The notes beneath the pieces were generated by a model that was given only the letters and a program-made list of their open reading frames with translations, did not search any database and was not told the DNA's origin. This document shows positions 10,175-20,300 of a DNA stretch of 62,000 nt, one piece after another. Each line of letters starts with the position of its first letter. Position 1 is the stretch's first letter. The stretch comes from Lingula anatina (taxonomy: Eukaryota > Brachiopoda > Lingulata > Lingulida > Lingulidae), in NCBI RefSeq assembly GCF_001039355.2, contig NW_019773958.1, forward strand, positions 960,177 to 1,022,176, written 5' to 3'. Made by a program: the position numbers and the translations under genes.

Positions 10175-10730
10175 CAGGGTTACTTAAAATGGTTGTCATA
10201 CCCTCAAAGATCTGGGTTTTTAACAATCTTATAGGCTTTAAAAGCTCTACGTAAGTTTATATTTTTGCTGCTTTTCCCCACAGTAATCACTGATTAGTCC
10301 GATATGTGGAAATGAGTGTTAAGGGTACGTGAATAGATGTTGCTGGCTTGGCTATAAAAAGTGGTGCTTTTGCCTTGATATAAAGTCGATCGTTGGGATA
10401 GATGAGAATGACCCCCACCAAACTACAGCAGTCTTAATACAGAAATGTGCTTGGAATTTTAACATTGATTATAATTTTCCATGGAGAAAAATAATTGTTT
10501 TAATAGAATCTGTGTTCCAAAAAGCTTATTTTGAGGGGACGTATTAAAACACTTTTTTTATCCCGGAGGAAATGTGCAATATACCCATGCTTTTTGTTTC
10601 TTTTGCATGTCTAGTGATTAAACATTTGGTGGCTGCAACGATACAACTGTACAATAAAGAAAAGTTGATATTTGTAACAAAATAAAAAAAAAAAAATTAT
10701 TAGGTGTGACAACCATTTTGAGCAACGGTG
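10175..10730. mobile_element. Tc1/mariner-type non-autonomous element
   Basis: The left end CAGGGTTACTTAAAATGGTT and the reverse complement of the right end CACCGTTGCTCAAAATGGTT are imperfect inverted repeats that continue as GTCA(T/C)ACC. Both ends abut TA (10173-10174 and 10731-10732), the expected target duplication. The interior (556 bp total) has no recognisable transposase. The element ends 87 bp before the GPCR start codon. Confidence 0.7.
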
Positions 10731-10738
10731 TATATAAG
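10731..10738 (+). promoter_or_regulatory. TATA-like box upstream of the GPCR
   Basis: TATATAAG lies 87 bp before the GPCR ATG and begins with the TA target duplication of the element at 10175-10730. A second AT-rich stretch (TATATATTTATATATAAA) follows at about 10742-10759. Promoter function is inferred from position only. Confidence 0.35.
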
Positions 10739-10817
10739 CCTGTATATATTTATATATAAATGGGCGTAACGTTTCATTTGCTCAAAGTTGTTAGCGATAT
10801 CAGCCAGGGGATCCAAG

Positions 10818-11864
10818 ATGAACAACACAAGCGCTGTAAACGCAAGTTTGTTACATGGTTTCGAAATTGACTTTCCATCCAGTGTAACGCAGCGATTTTT
10901 GCATTTCACCTCCACTTTTTTGAGTATCTTCATAACCTTCATGACAGCAGGGCATGTTTGTGTGTTTCTGTGTATCTACAAGGATCGGTCACTCAGAACA
11001 CCATTCAACTGCTACGTGGTGGCACTGTCGGTGGCGGACTGTCTGATATCCATCATCGCAGCCCCGATTCACTCAATACAGCAACTCAGCACCAATGGAT
11101 TGGCGCCGGAAATATGCACTGTCAAAATCACCGTGGCCACCTCCTCCATTGCCTACTCCCTTCTTTCCATGGGGGTGATCGCTGTCACTAGGTTGCTGGC
11201 CGTGTTGAAGCCCTTGAAGTATAGGAGCATGACGATCAAAACCGTTATCTTCGTGATAGGTGCACAGGCTACTGTTTGCATAGTAGTGACCGCACTGATG
11301 CAGGGCTCCCCCAACGTTACCTGGTCGTGTCGTCTGATGCACATGATGCACACGAAAGAGGCATATGAGAAGGCATTCGTTGTCTTCGCCAGAGAGCGAG
11401 GCAAAGCAGTCAGCGAATACTGGTGGATTTCAATCCCATGCATTGCTCTAGTCAGTTTCCTGGTCACAACCGTTTCATATGTGCGTATGTTTTTTGCGTT
11501 GCGATCTCGTCCTACCAACATTGTTGTTCCTCAGAACCAAAGTGAAGCTGGTCTGCAGATCGAAAATGAAGCTGGTCCGCAGATTGAAAATGAAGCACCT
11601 GAAACCCAAGCCACAGTAACAACCCAGGGTGCATACAAGGCAGACATTCTGACACTACAAACTGCATTTATACTAACTTTGGCTTTCTTCGTTTGCTACA
11701 TCCCGTCCTTTGTGATAGGATTTTTGGTCGGATCAGGGAGTGGTTACCTCTATCCGATTGTAACTTCACTCACGTACTTTCACTGTGTTCTAAATCCTTT
11801 CGTTTATTTGTGGAAATCGCAGCAATTTAGAAAATCCATCAAGAAGTTGCTTACCTGTTTTTGA
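10818..11864 (+). CDS. Intronless class A (rhodopsin-like) GPCR, orphan
   Basis: A single exon encodes 348 aa from ATG 10818; the frame is open further upstream but without an earlier ATG. The short N-terminus has N-glycosylation sites (NNTS at 2-5, NAS at 8-10). Seven hydrophobic segments lie at about 29-54, 62-84, 101-130, 141-162, 203-227, 278-304 and 309-333. Class A landmarks are SVAD with D2.50 (residue 74), the disulfide pair C100 and C171, and NPFVY (326-330), followed by a basic helix 8 (KSQQFRKSIKK). Several usual residues are replaced: H46 where N1.50 is expected, TRL (124-126) for DRY, no tryptophan in TM4, and CYIP (293-296) for CWxP. The third intracellular loop carries two octapeptide repeats, EAG(L/P)QIEN. 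Ligand and subfamily cannot be assigned. An expressed plasma-membrane receptor is plausible; a lineage-specific, possibly constitutively active or low-coupling member cannot be excluded. Confidence 0.88.
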   Translation: MNNTSAVNASLLHGFEIDFPSSVTQRFLHFTSTFLSIFITFMTAGHVCVFLCIYKDRSLRTPFNCYVVALSVADCLISIIAAPIHSIQQLSTNGLAPEICTVKITVATSSIAYSLLSMGVIAVTRLLAVLKPLKYRSMTIKTVIFVIGAQATVCIVVTALMQGSPNVTWSCRLMHMMHTKEAYEKAFVVFARERGKAVSEYWWISIPCIALVSFLVTTVSYVRMFFALRSRPTNIVVPQNQSEAGLQIENEAGPQIENEAPETQATVTTQGAYKADILTLQTAFILTLAFFVCYIPSFVIGFLVGSGSGYLYPIVTSLTYFHCVLNPFVYLWKSQQFRKSIKKLLTCF

Positions 11865-12056
11865 AATTTCACAAGGGAACTTTACCAAGAAATTATTGAC
11901 ATCATGCAGACTATCAAAAAAAGTGTGATCATAATTTGGCATAGAAAAAATCTGAACGTTAAAAAATCCGGTCAAAATATGCCTAAAACTTAAAATGGAC
12001 TTTTATGTCGTGGCAGACATCGTGGCTGAGGTAATTATTATTGTCATTATATTAAT

Positions 12057-12103
12057 TATGTATTATATTATATTATATTATATTATATTATATTATATTA
12101 TAT
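12057..12103. repeat. (TTATA)n pentanucleotide microsatellite
   Basis: About nine units of the five-base repeat TTATA/ATATT. Confidence 0.9.
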
Positions 12104-13148
12104 TTGTTCTTTGATAATGTTGTTTTCTATGTTAAGGGGCGCTTAAGGTTAGTTGGTTTCATGTTTAGCGGCCACATTCTAAATCAGTGAAAATTATAAA
12201 TTAACATGTAGCAAATGGAGCTTGTGGTATTGATTACCCAACAAAGGAGTCGGCTTTTCTTTACAACTTCAGACTTTAGCAAGTGTAATGTCTGAAGTTC
12301 CGCATTTAGCACGAAGCCACTGTCATCGTGTTTCAGTGAATAGTCAAAGACAATAATTCATTTTGTAATTTAATTGGTTCCCTCTGCCAGCGCCATCGAT
12401 TGATTTTCACTAGATATTCAGAGATACGTCTCAGGTTAAATTGATGATAATTCTCTGCACTGTGAGCAGACAAAAAGTCTACAAAATATAATCTGCAGTA
12501 ATTGGCATAGAATAGAACAGATATCCGGGTATTTGCTGTGTGATTAAACCAGATATCTAAGTAAAAAAAAAAATTATTATTATTATTATATCACGTTGTT
12601 CTGCATTATGCTCTTGTGTATATAATAAAAGGTCAGCAGCGTTGTGGAAATAAGGTGTCATTTTGGTATCGTGTTGCACTGAGCACAAGTACACGTTTTC
12701 TCATAATATTATAGTGTTTTCGTTTTGACTTAATAAAATTTTCCGGTGTGAACAAAACTACTTCAATTTCATCAATCTGTTACCTATACTTATATTTTGA
12801 AAATACAATTTCTATAAAGAAATTTTAGTCAGATAAATAACTGAATACCAAGGATGAAAAATTCCAATAGCAACTTTTTAAAAATAAAATTTCGGTAACT
12901 TGAAATAGAATTACCGAACGAGGTACACTTGCAGAATTTTTACCGTCGAGCTTTTTTACGACTCGATCAAACAGATTATTTTACTTGGTTCATAAAAAGC
13001 GGGCACGTCGTTTCCGGTCTACAGTAGGGTTCATAAGTAAGTTTCCGTTAAATTCCATTTTACAGCGTTTAAAATATTTCAATCCCTAGTTTGTGAATAG
13101 AAGGTGGTGGGCAAACAATGGAAAACCATATCAAGTCCGTCAAATTTT

Positions 13149-13240
13149 AAACGGAATAACACAGAAGCTCAGACGGGATTACACAATAGCTTCTAAGACG
13201 GAATAAATAATAGCTTAGACGGAATTACACTATTTAGCCA
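13149..13240. repeat. ~23-bp minisatellite, four units
   Basis: Four imperfect units of the type AGACGGAATTACACAATAGCTT. They begin with AACGGAATAACACAGAAGCTC and end with AGACGGAATTACACTATTTAG. Confidence 0.65.
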
Positions 13241-13787
13241 AGCTTTAGCCTAATAAACGGCCCACGACGCCGGTATTCGCGAAGATCCGCTGTAATCAGG
13301 TGTCATTAAAAGCGGGAAACATCAGCTAGTAGATCAACATTCATACATGAAAATCATCAGGCACAAGCCTTAATATTTCCGTACCGTTAGTTTACGGCCA
13401 ACCTGGTCGAAGGCCTTCATCAGACTGATGTTGGTAGTAATTGGCCTTTCAGGAAATCGTTTCAATCCGATTTACATGTTGATTCGGCAAAATCAAATGT
13501 AAATAAAATTTATTGTGTAATGAATAGCGGGTGGTCTCCTTTTTGTTTTCGTGTAATCTCAATATAGGTAGCCATCGTGGTATAGATCTTAGCAAATATT
13601 TCCAAAGCAAAAATATAAAAGAAAAACATTGCTTGGAGTTTCCTCCTTTTTAGTAATCTGCAATTACAACTAGAAAAGCACTCCGAGAGCGCAGCAAAGT
13701 CTCCATCCAATGCCGCTTCACTCCTAAATTTACATTCTATAATGATTTAGTTTTTTCATTCTTGATTATTGATTACTGATTGCTTAA

Positions 13788-13970
13788 TGATCCGGATCAC
13801 CACCAAACACTAATCATCTGTTCCTTGGCCCACTTCTGACAGTTCCTAAAAATTTCATCAAAAACGGCCCACAACTTTTTCTGTAATGTTGCTAACAGAC
13901 AGGCTGACAGACAGACAGACAGACAGACAGAAAGAACCAAAAACATAACCTCCTTGGCGGTGGTAATAAA
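13788..13970. repeat. Dispersed repeat with (GACA)n and a conserved tail
   Basis: The run GATCCGGATCACCACCAAAC, CTGTTCCTTGGCCCA, GACAGTTCCTAAAAATTTCATC, GTAATGTTGCTAACAGACAG, the GACA tract (13898-13931) and AACCTCCTTGGCGGTGGTAATAA matches from memory a repeat seen in many aquatic animal genomes. The class is not assigned here. Confidence 0.5.
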
Positions 13971-14282
13971 CAATTATAAATGATAATGGGAAATATTCCT
14001 ACACTAAAGACAAACACGCGGTATAGAGATGCACAATATGTGCATTGGGTTTATGCAACAGAGCCAGTAGATCTATCTAGGCTCGTAAGGAAATGAATTT
14101 TGATCCAATTAAAACAGCCATTATATTTTATAATATTTACAATAAAAATAAACCAACTTCTAAATCAGTTATCTTAATGGTAGTGTTTGTGCATAAAACT
14201 GTTCCTTTATTTCAATAGAACACATTCTTGTAAGTTACTAAATAATATAGGTAATACAATTTTCCTACTGTGGCGTTTGTGG

Positions 14283-14361
14283 CACCCTGACCTTCAGAGA
14301 TAACTTGAAGATAGGCTATAGTGAAGAGGTTAGTGTCAAGTTATCTCTGAAGCTCAGGGTG
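14283..14361. mobile_element. 79-bp palindromic MITE with 8-bp TSD
   Basis: CACCCTGACCTTCAGAGATAACTTGA at the left is mirrored by TCAAGTTATCTCTGAAGCTCAGGGTG at the right, with one mismatch in a 26-bp arm and a ~27-bp loop. Both sides carry the direct repeat GTTTGTGG (14275-14282, 14362-14369). A diverged copy with the same loop lies at 209-286. An 8-bp TSD suggests mobilisation by a hAT-like or P-like transposase. Confidence 0.8.
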
Positions 14362-14479
14362 GTTTGTGGTGGCAGTGCACAAAATCCATTTTTTTTTTTT
14401 TTGTCAATTCTGATGAATATTACATAATGACCAATTTTAATTATCTGCTACCATACGGCTTCATACCCGTGGGAGTTCA

Positions 14480-15450
14480 AAGTCACACCCTGAAAATGCC
14501 AATATGTAAAAATGATTTTTTATCAAAACAACTGCATAACTTCCTGAAAAAAGAATCCAATCAGTCTGATTCCCCAACCGAGGCTGTAATACAGTCCTTT
14601 GAATCTTTTCTGTAAGTTTGATAATCACAAGTAACACGGTTTTCCTTAAATGGTCATTATGACATAAATGTCCAAAAGAGGGTTTACTTTGAAGTAATAT
14701 TACATAATGATAATCACCACCTCATTTTAATATAATGTAAGTATCATGGATATATTCAGAAAATGTGACTAGCGAAGACCTTCAGGCTCATAGAAGTTCG
14801 AAGTCACACCTTGAAAATGCCATGATGTGAAAAATGAGCATTTCACAAATATGCGTAACTTTAAATAAAAATTAATCCGATTAAGTTGGTTTTCAAATTT
14901 TAGTTATATTCCTAGGTCTTATAAGTTTGAAGACAATAAGTTAAACAGTTTTCCATGATAATGCTGTCTGTATTGCATGAACTGTAATATTTGCTTCAAA
15001 AAAAAAAAAAAAAAAAACAAAACAAAATAGGTAGCATGATATTTGAAAAATGATCCGATCAAGCTGTTTTTGTTCAGTCTCAACCTGTATCCTTCTCACA
15101 TTCACCAGTCCTGTCTGAACACAAAAGGTTTAACGATTTTCTATGAAGTGTGTTTAATGTACTGCATACTGTATAACACATGCTGAAAAAAAAGCATAAC
15201 TTCAAAAAAAAAAAAAAAACGGTCTGATCGAGCTGATTTTCGAAGTCGAACTGCATTTTACTAACACTGATGACTCCTGTAAGTTAGATCTTTCGGTTTT
15301 CCTTGAAATGTTTTTTTTTTTATTGGAGATAGTATAATATATGCCAAAAAAGGCATAACATTTGGAAAAATGGTCCGATCAAACTGATTTTTGAACTCGA
15401 CCTTTATCTTATGAATAATCATCAGTTCTGTAAGTTTGAAAACAATAGGC
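14480..15450. repeat. Decayed 150-180 bp tandem repeat
   Basis: A block like CATAACTT..AAAAATGGTCCGATCAAGCTG, then GAACTCGACC, then CTGTAAGTTTGA.AACAATAGG recurs. The TCCGATCAA core is near 14876, 15053, 15223 and 15375, with a weaker unit near 14560. Units are interrupted by A tracts (15000-15017, 15207-15222). It is related in reverse complement to 1015-1340. Confidence 0.6.
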
Positions 15451-15669
15451 CGAGCCCCTTATCTTGTTATCTCCGTAGGCGACAAAGGCGAAGACGGCTA
15501 CAACAGGCGCAGGTGAAGGCTATATGTGCACACATATCTGTGTCTTTACATAAAGAAATAAAGAAGTGGTTCAAAAGTCTTCTACCCACGTCAGAGCGAC
15601 TCTCACAACGTAAATCCGATAGGCGTGTGATGATAATATCACACCTCAACAATAATCATTTCCAGGCGT

Positions 15670-17160
15670 AACAGGAAACCATTGCATTTCTGAAGCACGC
15701 AAGTCAAAACGTGAAAATTTCGTCACGGAGACCTACTGATTATAATTACGTCCATACATGTATCGGTGTGGTCTGGGAGTATTGGAAAGTTCTGTTTAAT
15801 CGAATGTGTTGTCTCTAAAAACCCGAGAGATTATTGCAAAGGCTAGCCCTTCGCGGAGGCCACGTGGTCCGATAGCAAGCAGAAATTCAAGAATAATTGC
15901 GATTACCTCCGTTTTGGTGATGAAACAGAAATTATTATATTAGTTGTTTACGCTGTATTTATTGTGAAATATGAATCTCATACGCAGAGTTGTTATCCCT
16001 TAAAATAATATTATGACCTAAATACCAAAAACTCCAAGAAGGTCTGCACACGTAAATTACAAAGTGTGATATTATATTCTGCACTTATTAATAAAAAATT
16101 GACCATGTAAAGTATTCAGTATGTCAAATAAATTCCATATATATATATTGTTTATCATGCTTGGCTGCCTATTGTTAGTCTGACACTCACATCCTAGAGC
16201 TAATTTCCTTATGATTCCAAATAGCCTAAATACAGTTTATCGACATTTTTTGTGCTCGAGAGTTTGAGACCAAAATTTTGAACAGCTCAAAACTTTTGCT
16301 CCAGTTTTACAATCTCTCAATAATTGCAAGAACTGACTAAGAATAAATAAGAATCAGCAACGAGCTTAAAGGATTTTTATCACGATTAAACTAAGAACCC
16401 TGGAATTTACCAATTCCTGGAATTCGTGACAAACATGATATATAATTTGTAATAATTAGTTGAATTAAAGATATTGTGATTGCATCTGGCAGGAAACCAT
16501 TTCAGCTCTGATACGGTAATTATGTACAGCACGGTATCACAGCATGCGATGAATTAGGTGGATGGCATGGGCTCAGCTGTCATCGGAGGTCTCTCGTCGT
16601 CTTGCCTTGCTCTAAGGTTAATTCAATGTAATTTTTTATATCCAAAAAGATATGTCGTTTGGAAAAACAGATTTTGTAAAAAGTACGTAGACACTAAATT
16701 TAGTGACCCGAAACGTAGTGCCAATTCTGAGAGTTGACAATCACACCCGTGGGCTACTTTTTTCAATGAGTATATTACATATATTAACCAAACTTAATTT
16801 TTTCTAAATGTATACAACAAACAATTCCATTCTTTAAAAGCGGGCCAGCAACGGTTCTGCATTCAAATACTAAACATAGTGAGTTCTCAAACCCCATGGT
16901 GATAGTACACGATTGGCCATCTCTCGAAAGAACCTTAGACCAACATTTAAGTCTAATTTGACCAACAATACATGGAATAGATTTGTGGTATTTCATTCAA
17001 ATAATTTGCACTCAATTGAATGAGACTAAATTTTTTTGTCTTTTGATTGAAGCCAACATTCAGTTTAAAATCAATTTGCGAAACCAGTCCCACGAGGCCT
17101 TGTGACTGAATAATGACAATAATCATGTCTTTAGTCCAACATAGATACAAATTCGTGAGT
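15670..17160. repeat. Diverged long repeat, copy A
   Basis: Ordered blocks such as GTGGTCTGGGAGTATTGGAAA (about 15768), ATCATGCTTGGCTG..AGAGCTAATTTCC (about 16155-16212), TTCTTTAAAAGCGGGCCAGCAAC (about 16830) and AAACCAGTCCCACGAGGCC (about 17078) recur, diverged, at 18720-20050. A block ATGATATATAATTTG...GAAACCATTTCA (16436-16506) matches 20045-20120. The function is unknown and no frame is conserved. Confidence 0.55.
15856..16003. repeat. Second copy of the CCACGTGG dispersed repeat
   Basis: GAGGCCACGTGGTCCGATAGCAAGC through ATATGAATCTCATACGCAGAGTTGTTATCCCTTAAAA follows the copy at 9657-9816 block by block at roughly 75-80% similarity by eye. It is nested in diverged repeat copy A. Confidence 0.55.
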
Positions 17161-18235
17161 TAAAAATCTGCAAAGCCATCAGTAAGAATCCTTTCAAAAT
17201 GTGATTACAAATGACACAAAACAATTCCATCACTAATGCAGTTACTTTTTTATTTAAATGCGATTTTTATTTTCTTTTTTTCATAGTTAAAAAACTATGT
17301 CTTAAAGATATATTAAATAACTACAGTACAAAACCTACAATGATATTGAAATTATGCTTTCACAGAAATTGATATTCAGATCATACAGGTAATTATATTA
17401 AAAATTACTTTGCGTAACTGTGGTATTTGATCAAGGATATTCTTTCTCTCGTTGCAGTATATTGTAACATAATGTGCCGCTGTCTTTGTTGTCTTCAAGT
17501 TACATGCTTGTGAAATATATTTGAATTCTTTGTTATTGAAGTTTCTGCCGAGTCCAGTGCCAGGAATTCTCATAGGTATCAAGGGAATGGGATCAATGGG
17601 GAAGAGATATTCTTTACAATGTGGTTAAGAACGGGGCTATGAGATGGCTACCAGTCGGCACTATCTAGCATTTTTTGTATTTCTTGGATGTGTATATTAA
17701 TTGACCTGATTGCTGATTAAATTGACCTGGTTGTTGTAGGTGAATATTGTTTAATGTATTTATTATCATTGGCCTGTGTAATGTAATTGAATGTAATTTA
17801 CAATGTCCCAAAAGCCCCATATTTAATAGTTTTGATTTCGTCAAAGTCAGAATCATTAATCATATATCTAATAAAGCTTGGTTTGAAAATATACCAGGGT
17901 GGGAGAAGTTAGTAGGAAGCTTTTCTTACTTGAGATGACAATTTCTATAAGTCACTTATAAAAATTGCCACCCTGCTGTTTGGGCGCATTCTGTAGAAAT
18001 GGAAAAGCAAGATAATTTCCGGAAGAACCAGGAGTTGGCTGATGAGTGAATGGATAAGTAAGAATCATTGGGAAGAACTATTGCTTAGAAACCCTTGGAA
18101 CGAATCTACAAGCAGGACGCTACAACTTTACCAACTTCAAGCAGTAATAAACAAAATGCATGGCTATTGGATCTCCATATATTTTTGCCGTAACTGCAGG
18201 TCTATTCAAGTCAAGACGGGACTTTCTTGAGAAAA
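17161..18235. other. Intergenic DNA without recognised features
   Basis: AT-rich. Short open frames are present but none has a recognisable domain or a conserved copy. Confidence 0.4.
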
Positions 18236-18420
18236 AAGTAATTTTTCTTTGATCAACAGCTAATATTGACATGTAGTATTGCTTCCAATATTTCGATGTT
18301 TCTCAGGGCCTCTTCATATAACAAAGTTTATTTGATATAAAGCTGGGTCACTGTGAGATATATTGAAGGTTATATTTAATTAGCTGTCAATATTAGCTTT
18401 TGGTTGAAGAAAAATTACTT
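18236..18420. repeat. Foldback (inverted-repeat) element
   Basis: AAGTAATTTTTCTT...CAGCTAATATTGACA in the left arm (18236-18275) is matched by the reverse complement of the right arm ending TGTCAATATTAGCTTTTGG...AAGAAAAATTACTT (18383-18420). The arms are imperfect over about 70 bp. No clear target duplication was found. Confidence 0.55.
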
Positions 18421-18719
18421 AACTCTTATACCATAACACAGCTGATGAAATCCTTCTCTGAGACTTTCCTAACAAACAACCAGAGTAGATTAAAACTAGT
18501 ATCTTAATACGTTGCAAATTCTTTGCCCAGATCCCAATGCATTTCCAAATCGTGTGCCAATTTCAAAACAATATTCTCATGTTGTGCATGTCACAGTTTG
18601 GCTTTTGTTCATCGAGTGCTCTTCTTTTTCATTATTTTATTGTCATTGTCTGTGAAGTACACATCCTCTCGCTTTCTCGGTAGAGCCGATAAACAGGTGA
18701 TAATTAGGAGGAGCTTTTA

Positions 18720-20300
18720 ATCACCAGGAAACGTTCTGAAGTGTGACATGAAACCATTTCATAATGCTGACAGGCACGATTGCTCACGATTCGGTAGCAT
18801 TTGTTACAGAACAGATTTCTCCCGAGTGTAATTACAGATACCATAAAACCATTATATCCCTAACGCTATTCTGCGTCAGCGACTTGCTGATTTGAAGTAC
18901 GTCTTCTGTAATTTCATACACAAAGCGGTATGGTCTGGAAGTATTGGAAATTCTGTTAAGTCAAATCTTTTATCAAAGGTGGCTCACGTGTTGTCTCTAA
19001 AAACCCCAAAACTACACAACTGTATTTCAAAATCTGAACGTCTTTTATTCCATATTTACAGTTCAGTACTTTGTCTAATTAACAATTGCACATTGGTTGC
19101 ACAGAGACGTGTTGAAGCCCATCGTGAAAAAAGCACTTGTAAAAATGTACGAGTAGGAATACTAACAGTTGCTTGTTGCGGCTGACCTCAAAATGACTCA
19201 TATTCCATGCATGTGTGAGTACTTATACCCATTACGATGAAATTTGATTTGACAAAAATAAAATAAATAAATGAATAAAAATGAAAATTAAGAAAGAAAG
19301 AAAGACTCTGTCAATTAATGTTATGACATATATAAAAATAACTCCAGAAAGTTTTGCACAAGTAAATTACAAAGTTATATATCAAAATCTGCAGCTCATC
19401 AAAGTAGCTTGAACATATTGAGTATTCTGAAAACATGCAGTGTGTCAATTAATCCCCTATATGTGTTGAAAAGCATGCTACACAATTCATATTCTTAGGC
19501 AAGACAATCAGATCTTAGAACTAATTTAGGATTCCAAATAAATAATAACAGAACTTAATTGCCTTTAAATGTCTACAATATTCACTTTTTTAAAGACGAC
19601 CAATAACATTTCTACATTCATATACTTAAAAAATAGTGTTCAAACTCTTTGACCATAGAACACCAAGGTGCAGTTTCCCCAGAGAACTTTAGATCAACAA
19701 TTAACTCTATTTTGACCCAAGGTAAATCTACTGCAGTGCATTGAAATGATACATTGAACCACATTTACGACACAGAAAAACTGTTTAAGGTCAGTAGTTT
19801 ACAGTGGACAACTGTATTTTTCTAAATTGAATTAGACTACAACTTTAGTCTGTATCAACTTCCAGTCTAAAATTCATTTTCTAAAACTGGCCTTGGAGGA
19901 CCTCTGACAGAATGGCATGTAGAACCACATCAAATCTTCAGTACGTGGGTACATTGCCTCTATTGAGCAATTAGATATCTTGGTTACAAGGGGTGACATT
20001 ACACCAGTCTATTTCTGATGTGGTAATTTTGCAAAGCCGAGATTATGATATATAATTTGGTAGCATTGGTTGAATTACTGATATCAAATGAAGGGTGCTT
20101 ACAGGTAGCATGAAACTATTTCATCTTTGATATGGTTATTTTTTGCACAGAATCATTCCCTTTCTGAGACACTTTGTAAAGGAGAACTGGCATGTCAAAA
20201 TAATCTCACAGCTACTTCATGCTTTGACGCATGTGTTATGCAATTTCACACAGAAATTAGCATGGCCAAGGAATATTGGAAACAGTGTTTCATCAAACTG
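18720..20300. repeat. Diverged long repeat, copy B
   Basis: Carries the same ordered blocks as 15670-17160: GTATGGTCTGGAAGTATTGG (about 18927), AAGCATGCTACACAATTCAT (about 19470), TTTTTTAAAGACGACCAATAAC (about 19588) and CTAAAACTGGCCTTGGAGGACC (about 19881). The 20045-20160 part repeats the ATGATATATAATTTG...GAAACTATTTCATC block. The divergence implies an old duplication or an unrecognised old mobile element. Confidence 0.55.

Larger units (their letters stand above)
11865..14282. other. Intergenic DNA downstream of the GPCR
   Basis: Holds an ATATT pentanucleotide array (12057-12103), an AATAAA at 12624-12629, a ~23-bp minisatellite (13149-13240) and a repeat with a GACA tract (about 13790-13970). 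No coding region is supported. Confidence 0.5.

Noticed and set aside
10329-10547. 72-codon frame inside the Tc1/mariner-like element
   Set aside because: It has no DDE/D transposase motif or helix-turn-helix resemblance that I can recognise.
11073-11521. Overlapping - strand frames of 92 and 122 codons
   Set aside because: Antisense shadows of the GPCR coding sequence.
14364-14615. 83-codon frame after the palindromic MITE
   Set aside because: Falls in decayed tandem repeats; no domain.
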